DNA of 64,000 nucleotides, taken from assembly GCF_013201035.1 (NCBI RefSeq), contig NZ_CP053707.1, positions 1,860,001 through 1,924,000 of the forward strand, read 5' to 3'. A program made the translations under genes and the position numbers. Positions 1 to 6,210 of this stretch are shown piece by piece (positions within the stretch are counted from its first letter, which is position 1; every line of letters begins with the position of its first letter). The notes under the pieces are model-generated. The model was given only the letters and a program-made list of their open reading frames with translations. It had not been told where the DNA came from and made no database searches. Source of the stretch: Arthrobacter sp. NEB 688. Lineage in GTDB: Bacteria > Actinomycetota > Actinomycetes > Actinomycetales > Dermatophilaceae.

Positions 1-759
1 GGCGTACGCCTCGAGGACGGTGTCGACGGCCTCCGGGGACGCCTCGGCGACGAGGGCCGCGAAGTCGTCGGCGGGGTCGGCGACCTTGGCGTCCTCCCAG
101 CCCGTCATGGCCTTGACCCGGCCGGAGGCGGCGTCCTGCTGGTCCTCGAAGACCGCGAGGACCTCCTCGCCGCCGAGGTCGCCGTGGGTGGGGGTCGCCG
201 CGAAGCGCCACAGCGCGACGTCCTCGAGGGCCTCCTCCCAGCGGGTGAGCAGGGTGGTCGGCACGCGGCCGGTCTCGGCGGCGCGGTCGAGCTCGGTGAG
301 GCGGCGGGTGCGGTAGGCGTCGGCGTCGTAGGCCGGCAGCCCGGCCTCCTCGAACAGCGCGGGGTCGGTGTTGTGCAGCGCCCCGATCGCCCGGCCGAGC
401 TCGGCCGCGAGACCCGGTCCGGCGGGCAGGGCCGAGAGCTCGAGCGGGTGGCCCGGCAGGAAGGGGTAGACGGCCGCGCGACCGCCCGTGCCGAGGGCGA
501 CGAAGCCCCGGGGTGCGGGGACGGCGAAGGGCAGCCGGCGGGCGAGCAGCCCGAGCAGCGCCACGGAGCGGTCCATCTCGGCGCCCGCGACCTCGGTGCG
601 CGGCACGCGCACCACCCAGCGGCGGTGCTCCTGGTCCTCGACGAAGGCGACGTCGAACGCCTGACCGGGCAGGCTGGGGAGTGCCTCGACGCTCACCGGG
701 TCCAGTCCCGGGACGGCGGCACTCGCCAGGGCGGCGAGTTGTGCGGGGCTGCGGTCCAC
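1..759 (-). CDS. Phosphotransferase-fold protein (APH / macrolide phosphotransferase-like), probable pseudokinase, 3' end outside window
   Basis: The frame is open over 253 codons from GTG at 759 to the window edge. The first part resembles the N-lobe of aminoglycoside/macrolide phosphotransferases (RRWVVRVPRTE, about residues 43-53). The catalytic loop reads THGDLGGEEVL where active family members have HGDLHPGN, so the catalytic-loop Asn is absent. The metal-binding motif reads GWEDAKVADPADDF where active enzymes have IDWxD, so that Asp is Gly. This suggests a non-catalytic or altered member. GTG 759 is chosen because TACCGT (772-767, minus strand) lies exactly 7 bases upstream, a leaderless arrangement; GTG 768 is an alternative. 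It is divergent from nudC. The substrate is unknown. Family assignment is fairly sure; the loss of activity is inferred. Confidence 0.7.
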   Translation of the reverse strand, partial: MDRSPAQLAALASAAVPGLDPVSVEALPSLPGQAFDVAFVEDQEHRRWVVRVPRTEVAGAEMDRSVALLGLLARRLPFAVPAPRGFVALGTGGRAAVYPFLPGHPLELSALPAGPGLAAELGRAIGALHNTDPALFEEAGLPAYDADAYRTRRLTELDRAAETGRVPTTLLTRWEEALEDVALWRFAATPTHGDLGGEEVLAVFEDQQDAASGRVKAMTGWEDAKVADPADDFAALVAEASPEAVDTVLEAYA

Positions 760-766
760 GTGCCCC

Positions 767-794
767 ACGGTAGGCGGTGCCCGGCACCTAGGCT
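767..794. promoter_or_regulatory. Back-to-back leaderless -10 elements for the phosphotransferase-like gene and nudC
   Basis: TACCGT at 772-767 (minus) is 7 bases from GTG 759, and TAGGCT at 789-794 (plus) is 6 bases from GTG 801. Both fit the TANNNT -10 of the housekeeping sigma factor placed so that transcription would begin at the start codon. The two promoters must share overlapping -35 regions. No Shine-Dalgarno sequence is visible for either gene. Confidence 0.5.
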
Positions 795-800
795 GGGATG

Positions 801-1736
801 GTGGCCCGTGCCGAGCGAACTCTTCCCGACGTCGCCCTCACCCGGCGCACCCTCGAGCGTCACGCGGAGCGCCGCGGCGACCCCACGCTCCTGACCCGCC
901 TCCTCGCGGACCCCTCCTCCCGGGTGGTCCACCTGTGCGGCGACCGGGCGCCGGTCACCACCGACGACGACGGGGTCGTGCGGGTGTCGACCCGCGCGCC
1001 GGTGGCCGCGGACGCCGAGCACCTCGTGCTCTACCTCGGCGAGCACGAGGGTGCCCAGTACCTCGCCGTCGTCGAGCCCACGCCCGAGGGACAGGAGCCG
1101 GTCGCGGGCACGGCCACGCTGCGCGAGGTCGGGGCCCACGTCGACGACCTCGGGGCGGCGCTGTTCGCGGCGACCCTCGCGCTCGCCAACTGGCACCGCG
1201 TCCACGGCTTCTGCCCGCGCTGCGGGGCCCGCACCGAGCCGGTGCAGGCGGGCTGGGTCCGCCGGTGCGTCGCCGACGGCAGCGAGCACTACCCGCGCAC
1301 GGACGCCGCCGTCATCATGGCGGTCGTCGACGACGACGGCCGGATCCTCCTCGCCCGCGGGCGGGGCTTCCGCACCAAGGGGATGTCGGTGCTCGCCGGC
1401 TTCGTCGAGCCCGGCGAGACGCTCGCCGCCGCCGTCGCCCGCGAGGTGGCGGAGGAGGTCGGCCTCGAGGTCGACGACGTCCGCTACCTCGGGGACCAGC
1501 CCTGGCCCTTCCCCTCCTCGCTCATGGTCGGGTTCACCGCCCGGGCGCGCGCCACGGACCTGCGCCTGCAGGAGGACGAGATCGCGGAGGCGCGCTGGTT
1601 CACCCGCGAGGAGCTCGCGGCGGCGGTCGCCGACGGCTCGGTCGCCGTGCCGGGGCGGGTCTCCATCGCCCGGCGCATCGTCGAGCACTGGTACGGCGGC
1701 CCGATCGAGGCGCCCGAGGTCACCTCGATGCGCTGA
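801..1736 (+). CDS. nudC: NAD(+) diphosphatase (NADH pyrophosphatase)
   Basis: Hydrolyses NAD(H) to NMN(H) and AMP and, in the family, removes NAD caps from RNA. The 311-residue protein has an N-terminal domain, a zinc-ribbon start (CPRCG near residue 137) whose second Cys pair is incomplete (RRC only), then the NUDIX box GFVEPGETLAAAVAREVAEE with the REVAEE catalytic core. The NADH-specific downstream signature appears as DQPWPFPSS (SQPWPFPxS in E. coli NudC). ATG 798 is possible, but TAGGCT at 789-794 is only 3 bases from it and 6 from GTG 801, so GTG 801 is preferred as a leaderless start. It is convergent with the mycoredoxin gene, 18 bases apart, as in mycobacteria. Confidence 0.93.
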   Translation: MARAERTLPDVALTRRTLERHAERRGDPTLLTRLLADPSSRVVHLCGDRAPVTTDDDGVVRVSTRAPVAADAEHLVLYLGEHEGAQYLAVVEPTPEGQEPVAGTATLREVGAHVDDLGAALFAATLALANWHRVHGFCPRCGARTEPVQAGWVRRCVADGSEHYPRTDAAVIMAVVDDDGRILLARGRGFRTKGMSVLAGFVEPGETLAAAVAREVAEEVGLEVDDVRYLGDQPWPFPSSLMVGFTARARATDLRLQEDEIAEARWFTREELAAAVADGSVAVPGRVSIARRIVEHWYGGPIEAPEVTSMR

Positions 1737-1754
1737 GCCGCGCGGCGCCGGATG

Positions 1755-2015
1755 TCAGCCGAGGCGGCTGCGCACCTCGGCGAGCGAGGGGTTCGTGGCG
1801 GCGCTGCCGTCCGGGAAGAGGACGGTCGGCACGGTCTGGTTGCCGCCGTTGACGAGCATGACGAAGTCGGCGGCGTCGGGCTTGCGCTCGATGTCGACCT
1901 CGGTGAACTCGATGCCCTCGCGCTCCATCTGGGACTTCAGCCGGCGGCAGTAGCCGCACCAGGTGGTCGTGAACATCGTGACGGTGCCGGGGGCCGGGTT
2001 CGTGGGGGCGCTCAT
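1755..2015 (-). CDS. mrx1: Mycoredoxin (mycothiol-dependent glutaredoxin-like)
   Basis: An 86-residue thioredoxin-fold protein with the WCGYC active site (C20, C23), the cis-Pro segment NQTVPTVLF and a C-terminal helix. Mycoredoxin-1 reduces protein-mycothiol mixed disulfides with electrons from mycothiol and Mtr. ATG 2015 is chosen because the glutaredoxin fold begins just after it (MSAPTNPAPGTVTMF); an upstream extension is open but is low-complexity. A GGAAG-N18-GTT sequence (2050-2025, minus) ends 9 bases before the ATG, suggesting SigR control and leaderless or near-leaderless translation. It lies between nudC and uvrD2, the same neighbours as mycobacterial mrx1. Confidence 0.93.
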   Translation of the reverse strand: MSAPTNPAPGTVTMFTTTWCGYCRRLKSQMEREGIEFTEVDIERKPDAADFVMLVNGGNQTVPTVLFPDGSAATNPSLAEVRSRLG

Positions 2016-2024
2016 GCCGTCGTC

Positions 2025-2050
2025 AACAGCGCGCCGACCGCGGTCCTTCC
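2025..2050 (-). promoter_or_regulatory. SigR-type promoter candidate of the mycoredoxin gene
   Basis: On the minus strand GGAAG (2050-2046), 18 bases, then GTT (2027-2025), followed by 9 bases and ATG. The actinobacterial SigR/SigH consensus is GGAAT-N18-GTT, so only the last -35 base deviates and the spacing is exact. A sigR-rsrA pair with its own GGAAT-N18-GTT is in this window at 33 kb, so the regulator is present. Confidence 0.55.
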
Positions 2051-2106
2051 CGTCGCCGGTGCCCGCCCCGGGGGAGCGTCGGTGGGGCGACCTAGGATCG
2101 ACCCCG

Positions 2107-4224
2107 ATGACCATCCTCCCCGTGCACCCCGGCGCCGACGACGTCCTCGACGCGCTCGACCCCGAGCAGCGCGAGGTCGCGTCGCACCCGCTCGGCCCGA
2201 TGGCGGTCCTCGCCGGTGCGGGCACCGGCAAGACCCGCGCCATCACCCACCGCATCGCCTACGGCGTGCTCTCCGGCGCCTACCAGCCCCAGCGCGTGCT
2301 CGCGGTGACCTTCACGGCCCGCGCGGCGGGCGAGATGCGCACCCGGCTGCGCGACCTGGGGGTCGGCGGGGTGCAGGCCCGCACCTTCCACGCGGCCGCG
2401 CTGCGCCAGCTGCACTACTTCTGGCCGCAGGCCATCGGCGGTGCGGCGCCCGAGGTGATGCCGCACAAGGCCAGCGCCGTCGCCGAGACCGGCGGCCGGC
2501 TGCGGCTGGGCCTGAACTCCGCCGGCGTGCGCGACGTCGCCGCCGAGATCGAGTGGTCCAAGGTCTCGATGCTCACCTCCGACACCTACGCCGCGGCCGC
2601 CACCCGGGCGCGGCGCGAGCCGCCGGCGGGCCTGGACGCGACGGCCATGGCACGGGTCATCGAGCAGTACGAGATGGTCAAGACCGAGCGCGGGGTCATC
2701 GACTTCGAGGACGTCCTGCTCCTCACCGCCGGCATCCTCGGCGAGCACGAGCAGGTCGCCCGGGCGGTGCGCGCCCAGTACCGGCACTTCGTCGTCGACG
2801 AGTACCAGGACGTCAACCGCCTGCAGCAGACCCTCCTCGAGCTGTGGCTCGGCGAGCGCGAGGACGTCTGCGTCGTCGGGGACCCGGCCCAGACCATCTA
2901 CTCGTTCACCGGCGCCTCGCCGGCGCACCTCCTCGGGTTCCGCTCGCGCCACCCGCAGGCCCGGGTCGTCGAGCTCGTGCGCAACTACCGCTCGACCCCG
3001 CAGGTCGTCGGGCTGGCCAACCTCGTCCTGCGCAGCCCCGGCGGCGGCCGGCGCTCGGGCTCGGTCGAGCTGCGGGCCCAGCGCGAGGACGGCGTCGTCC
3101 CCGAGCTGCTCGTCGCCGACGACGACCCGCACGAGGCCGACCAGGTCGCCGAGCGCATCCGCGCCCTGCTCGAGGCCGGGCACCCGGCCTCCGAGATCGC
3201 CATCCTCTTCCGCACCAACGGGCAGAGCGAGATGCACGAGTCGGCGCTCGCCGAGCGCGGCATCCCCTACCTCGTCCGCGGCGGCGAGCGGTTCTTCTCG
3301 CGGCGCGAGGTGCGCGAGGCCATCGTCCTGCTGCGCGGCGCGGCCCGCAGCGACGACGGCGAGGTGGCCCTGCCCGAGCTCGTCCGCGACGTCCTGCTCG
3401 GGGTCGGCTGGACCCGGGAGCCCCCGACCTCCGGTGGCGCGGCTCGCGAGCGCTGGGAGTCGCTCTCGGCCCTCGCCGCGCTCGCCGACTCCTTCGCGGC
3501 GACCGACCCCGAGGCCCGGATGCCGGCCCTCGTCCGCGAGCTCGACGAGCGCGCGGCCGCGCAGCACGCCCCCACCGTCCAGGGCGTCACCCTCGCCTCG
3601 CTCCACGCGGCCAAGGGCCTGGAGTGGGGCACCGTCTTCCTCGTCGGCTGCTCCGACGGGCTGATGCCGATCACGATGGCCGAGACCCCCGAGGAGATCG
3701 AGGAGGAGCGCCGGCTCCTCTACGTCGGCGTCACCCGCGCCCGCGACCGCCTCGTCCTCACCTACTCCCGCGCGCGCACGCCCGGCGCCAAGGGCACCCG
3801 GCGGCCGTCGCGCTTCCTCGACGGCACCGAGTCCGTCCTCGGCGCCGCGGCCCGCAGCCAGCCCAAGCGCCCGCGCGCGGCCAAGCGCGAGCGGGCGTCC
3901 CTCCCGACGACCTGCCGGGTCTGCGGGGGAGGGCTCGCCACCGCCAAGGAGCGCACCATCGGCCGGTGCACGGCCTGCCCGCCGACGATGGACGAGCAGC
4001 TCTTCGAGGAGCTGCGGACGTGGCGCCTGGCCACGGCCAAGGAGCTCGACGTGCCCGCGTTCGTCGTCTTCACCGACGCCACGCTCACGGCGATCGCCGA
4101 GCGCGAGCCCGCCGACGCCGGCGAGCTGGCGCGCATCGCGGGGGTCGGACCGGCCAAGCTGGAGCGCTTCGGCGAGGCCGTCCTCGATCTCGTGCGAACT
4201 TTTTCCGAGGCCCAGAACGCCTGA
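2107..4224 (+). CDS. uvrD2: ATP-dependent DNA helicase UvrD2 (SF1, HRDC domain)
   Basis: A 705-residue superfamily 1A helicase, 3'-5' in the family. Visible motifs in order are Walker A (LAGAGTGKT, about residues 35-43), motif II VVDEYQD, motif III GDPAQTIYSFTGA, motif IV VRNYRST, motif V LASLHAAKGLEW and motif VI LLYVGVTRARDR. A tetracysteine zinc segment follows (CRVCGG...CTACPP), then a C-terminal HRDC domain (DEQLFEELRTWRLATAKEL onward). The tetracysteine-HRDC tail identifies UvrD2 rather than UvrD1. ATG 2107 is chosen over upstream codons because TAGGAT (2093-2098) is 8 bases ahead, a leaderless layout. It is divergent from the mycoredoxin gene. Confidence 0.94.
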   Translation: MTILPVHPGADDVLDALDPEQREVASHPLGPMAVLAGAGTGKTRAITHRIAYGVLSGAYQPQRVLAVTFTARAAGEMRTRLRDLGVGGVQARTFHAAALRQLHYFWPQAIGGAAPEVMPHKASAVAETGGRLRLGLNSAGVRDVAAEIEWSKVSMLTSDTYAAAATRARREPPAGLDATAMARVIEQYEMVKTERGVIDFEDVLLLTAGILGEHEQVARAVRAQYRHFVVDEYQDVNRLQQTLLELWLGEREDVCVVGDPAQTIYSFTGASPAHLLGFRSRHPQARVVELVRNYRSTPQVVGLANLVLRSPGGGRRSGSVELRAQREDGVVPELLVADDDPHEADQVAERIRALLEAGHPASEIAILFRTNGQSEMHESALAERGIPYLVRGGERFFSRREVREAIVLLRGAARSDDGEVALPELVRDVLLGVGWTREPPTSGGAARERWESLSALAALADSFAATDPEARMPALVRELDERAAAQHAPTVQGVTLASLHAAKGLEWGTVFLVGCSDGLMPITMAETPEEIEEERRLLYVGVTRARDRLVLTYSRARTPGAKGTRRPSRFLDGTESVLGAAARSQPKRPRAAKRERASLPTTCRVCGGGLATAKERTIGRCTACPPTMDEQLFEELRTWRLATAKELDVPAFVVFTDATLTAIAEREPADAGELARIAGVGPAKLERFGEAVLDLVRTFSEAQNA

Positions 4225-4274
4225 GGCACAGCGGGATCCGGCTGCTTCGCGGAGGAAAGTCACGAACCGGCACG

Positions 4275-4313
4275 TTTAATCCGTTGCCGACGCTTCGGGG
4301 GCCGCCCTACAGT
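4275..4313 (+). promoter_or_regulatory. whiB7 promoter with AT-rich WhiB7 site
   Basis: TTTAAT (4275-4280) lies 3 bases before the -35 TTGCCG (4284-4289), followed by an 18-base spacer and the -10 TACAGT (4308-4313). WhiB7 is known to activate promoters with a short AT-rich element just upstream of the -35, binding it through its AT-hook while contacting sigma A. In this GC-rich region TTTAAT is conspicuous. This predicts autoactivation. Confidence 0.65.
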
Positions 4314-4381
4314 TGCGTGCATCACCTCGCGTGCCCGCCCGGGCACCGACACGACCGAGACCGCGAAGGAGGGTTGGACCG

Positions 4382-4624
4382 ATGGAAAAGACGATGACGA
4401 CGAACGGCACGGCGATGGCTGCTGCCCGTGAGGCCGGCACGACCGTCTGGTACGGCTCCAACACCGCCCACGCGGTCGATCTCCGCCAGGTCCAGGGGCG
4501 CACCCTGTCCGCTGCCGATCTCGGCATGCGCGACCGCGTCGTCGCCGGCACCCAGGCCGGTTTCGGCATCGCCCTCCCGTCCACGGGATCCGCGTACCCA
4601 CGCCTCGAGGCACCCCCCGTCTGA
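4382..4624 (+). CDS. whiB7 upstream reading frame (leader ORF, 80 codons)
   Basis: An ATG with a strong ribosome binding site (AAGGAGG at 4366-4372, 9 bases ahead) opens an 80-codon frame ending at TGA 4622-4624, in front of the terminator that precedes whiB7. The product begins MEKTMTTNGTAMAAAREAG and has no recognisable domain. Its likely role is regulatory: the last 13 codons contain the RNA segments (4585-4594 and 4602-4610) that can pair with the 5' arm of the whiB7 terminator. A ribosome translating to the stop would mask them, while stalled initiation or elongation would expose them. Leader frames before whiB7/wblC are established; the peptide itself may or may not have a function. Confidence 0.75.
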   Translation: MEKTMTTNGTAMAAAREAGTTVWYGSNTAHAVDLRQVQGRTLSAADLGMRDRVVAGTQAGFGIALPSTGSAYPRLEAPPV

Positions 4625-4658
4625 CCCCAGACAGGGCCACCTCGAGGCCGCGGATCCC
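4585..4658 (+). promoter_or_regulatory. Antiterminator pairing in the whiB7 leader
   Basis: GGGATCCGCG (4585-4594) is complementary to CGCGGATCCC (4649-4658), and GCCTCGAGG (4602-4610) to CCTCGAGGC (4640-4648). This gives 19 base pairs with one 7-base bulge. The pairing uses the 5' arm of the terminator at 4646-4675, so the two structures exclude each other. Segments 4585-4610 lie inside the leader ORF. Confidence 0.75.
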
Positions 4659-4675
4659 CCCAGGGATCCGCGGCC
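4646..4675 (+). terminator. whiB7 attenuator terminator
   Basis: A perfect 13-bp stem GGCCGCGGATCCC (4646-4658) / GGGATCCGCGGCC (4663-4675) with loop CCCA, followed by TTTCTC. It lies between the leader ORF stop and whiB7, 161 bases before the whiB7 start, so it must be read through for whiB7 expression. Confidence 0.85.
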
Positions 4676-4836
4676 TTTCTCGTGTCCCCGGGCCGCCCGG
4701 GCGCCACACCACAGACCACCACAGCACGCGAGGACCAGCAGACATGACCGCAGTGAGCGACCGGACCGACACCGACCGCCCGCCCAGTACCACCCCGCGC
4801 CACACCCGGCGCTCGACGAACGGAGGTGACCCCCCG

Positions 4837-5124
4837 ATGCAGCTGACCGACCTGATCGACCTGCAGGACCCGGACGTCATCGACGGCGAGGGCATCCCCT
4901 GCCGCGAGAACGACGCCGAGCTCTGGTTCGCCGACACCCCGGAGGGGGTCGAGTTCGCCAAGGCCCTGTGCCGCACCTGCCCGGTGCGCCGCAGCTGCCT
5001 CGCCGGCGCGCTCGAGCGGCGCGAGCCGTGGGGCGTCTGGGGTGGCGAGTACTTCGTCCAGGGCGTCACCGTGGCGCGCAAGCGCCCCCGGGGCCGCCCC
5101 CGCAAGACCGAGGTCGCCGCCTGA
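4837..5124 (+). CDS. whiB7: Transcriptional regulator WhiB7 (intrinsic antibiotic resistance)
   Basis: A 95-residue Wbl protein. Cluster cysteines are C22, C45, C48 and C54; the beta-turn GVWGG (66-70) binds sigma A; the C-terminal AT-hook RPRGRPRK separates WhiB7 from other Wbl proteins. WhiB7 activates resistance genes (efflux, ribosome protection, its own gene) when translation is inhibited. ATG 4837 is chosen because GGAGGTGA (4822-4829) lies 7 bases upstream and the length matches mycobacterial WhiB7 (about 92 residues). An in-frame ATG at 4744 would add 31 residues without a good ribosome binding site. Expression appears to be controlled by the leader ORF and attenuator upstream. Confidence 0.95.
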   Translation: MQLTDLIDLQDPDVIDGEGIPCRENDAELWFADTPEGVEFAKALCRTCPVRRSCLAGALERREPWGVWGGEYFVQGVTVARKRPRGRPRKTEVAA

Positions 5125-5174
5125 CGGCCGCCCCGATCACCAACGCACACAAGCACTTCCGACAGGAGAACGAC

Positions 5175-5306
5175 ATGTACCACCGACGGATGCAGCGGCT
5201 CCGTCGCGTCGCGCACGAGCGGCGCGTCCACCGGACGCAGCGCCTGGAGCGCGAGGCGGCGACCCGCGAGCAGATGCAGGCGGTCGTCCACGCCATCGTC
5301 CGATGA
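5175..5306 (+). CDS. Small Arg/His-rich protein downstream of whiB7
   Basis: A 43-codon frame (MYHRRMQRLRRVAHERR...) with a good ribosome binding site (CAGGAGA about 6 bases before ATG 5175), 50 bases after whiB7 and ahead of a terminator hairpin. It is predicted to be one basic amphipathic helix, with no cysteines or signal peptide. Co-transcription with whiB7 would place it in the antibiotic-stress response, but this is inference. No family is recognised. Confidence 0.5.
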   Translation: MYHRRMQRLRRVAHERRVHRTQRLEREAATREQMQAVVHAIVR

Positions 5307-5330
5307 GGACCGGCGTGAGCACCGCGGACC

Positions 5331-5363
5331 GCACCGCCCCCGGCACCACGCCGGGGGCGGTGC
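5331..5363. terminator. Hairpin terminator after the whiB7 operon
   Basis: A perfect 14-bp stem GCACCGCCCCCGGC (5331-5344) / GCCGGGGGCGGTGC (5350-5363), loop ACCAC, without a T-tract, as is common in actinobacteria. A 47-codon open frame (5303-5446) passes through it and is not taken as a gene. Confidence 0.6.
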
Positions 5364-5433
5364 CCGTCCCACCCCTGCGGGCGCGGGACTTCTGGCGCGC
5401 CGTGGCGGCGGACCTGCTGGCTACGCTGGCCCC

Positions 5434-6006
5434 ATGGCCGCGCTGACGATCGCCCAGGACCCCGACGCCGACCGCGTCCTCTCGCAGGACCCCTTCGCGC
5501 TCCTCACCGGGATGCTCCTCGACCAGCAGTTCCCGATGGAGCGCGCCTTCGCCGGGCCGGCCAAGGTCCTCGAGCGCTTCGGCACCCTCGACCCCGCGGC
5601 CCTGGCCGAGGCCGACCCCGAGGCCTTCGCCGACCTCTGCGCCACCCCGCCGGCCGTGCACCGCTACGGCCGCTCGATGGCCGGGCGCATCCAGGCGCTC
5701 GCGGTCGTCGTCCGCGACGAGTACGACGGCGACGCCTCCCGGCTGTGGAGCACCGCGTCGAGCGGCCGCGAGCTCGTGGCGCGGCTCAAGGCCCTGCCCG
5801 GCTTCGGCGACCAGAAGGCCCGCATCTTCGCGGCCCTGCTCGGCAAGCAGCTCGGCGTGCGACCCGAGGGCTGGCGGGAGGCCTGCGGCGCCTACGCCGA
5901 GGACGGCTCGTTCCGCTCGGTGGCCGACGTCGTCGACCCCGACTCCCTCCAGAAGGTCCGTGACTTCAAGAAGTCCGCCAAGGCCGCCGCGAAGGCGAAG
6001 GGCTGA
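5434..6006 (+). CDS. HhH-GPD-type base excision DNA repair protein
   Basis: A 190-residue protein whose N-terminal half (DPFALLTGMLLDQQFPMERAF) and central helix-hairpin-helix (LKALPGFGDQKARIFAALL, about residues 124-142) match the short HhH-GPD DNA glycosylase-like family of actinobacteria. Such proteins are expected to remove damaged bases, but substrate and activity are not known for this subfamily. There is no iron-sulfur cluster motif. The start is supported by TACGCT (5422-5427) 6 bases before ATG 5434, a leaderless arrangement. A zinc-ribbon gene follows 2 bases after the stop, so the two are probably one transcript. Confidence 0.85.
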   Translation: MAALTIAQDPDADRVLSQDPFALLTGMLLDQQFPMERAFAGPAKVLERFGTLDPAALAEADPEAFADLCATPPAVHRYGRSMAGRIQALAVVVRDEYDGDASRLWSTASSGRELVARLKALPGFGDQKARIFAALLGKQLGVRPEGWREACGAYAEDGSFRSVADVVDPDSLQKVRDFKKSAKAAAKAKG

Positions 6007-6008
6007 GC

Positions 6009-6206
6009 GTGCCCGACGCGGCGGGGGAGGAGCGCCCGGTCTGCGCGACGTGCGGGAGCACGCCGCCGGACGCCGAGGCCGCCGCCCTCGCCCGGCTCAC
6101 GTGGAGCCGCGGCACGGAGAACGGCCGCGAGGTCTGGACCTGCGCGGCGTGCAGCCGACGCCACCTGCGCAGCATCGAGGGGAAGCTCGACACCGCCTGG
6201 TGGTGA
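6009..6206 (+). CDS. Small zinc-ribbon protein
   Basis: A 65-residue protein starting at GTG 6009, 2 bases after the HhH-GPD gene, with two CxxC pairs (CATCG and CAACS) that should bind one zinc. A charged tail (RHLRSIEGKLDTAWW) ends the protein. Coupling to the repair gene suggests a nucleic-acid-associated role, but the function is unknown. It is convergent with the ABC1 kinase gene, 4 bases away. Confidence 0.75.
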   Translation: MPDAAGEERPVCATCGSTPPDAEAAALARLTWSRGTENGREVWTCAACSRRHLRSIEGKLDTAWW

Positions 6207-6210
6207 GGCC

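Noticed and set aside
4225-4240. Third GGGATCCG copy near 4229 as part of the whiB7 attenuator
   Set aside because: It lies upstream of the inferred transcription start, so it is not in the leader RNA.
1752-4397. 881-codon open frame over the uvrD2 region
   Set aside because: Arg/Ala/Pro-rich shadow frame of uvrD2 produced by GC-rich third positions; the other frame has all helicase motifs in order.
4744-4836. Longer whiB7 start at ATG 4744
   Set aside because: Adds 31 Thr/Arg-rich residues absent from WhiB7 proteins; ATG 4837 has GGAGGTGA at ideal distance.
5303-5446. 47-codon frame overlapping the 43-codon gene after whiB7
   Set aside because: It runs through a perfect 14-bp terminator hairpin and into the promoter of the next gene, with no ribosome site.
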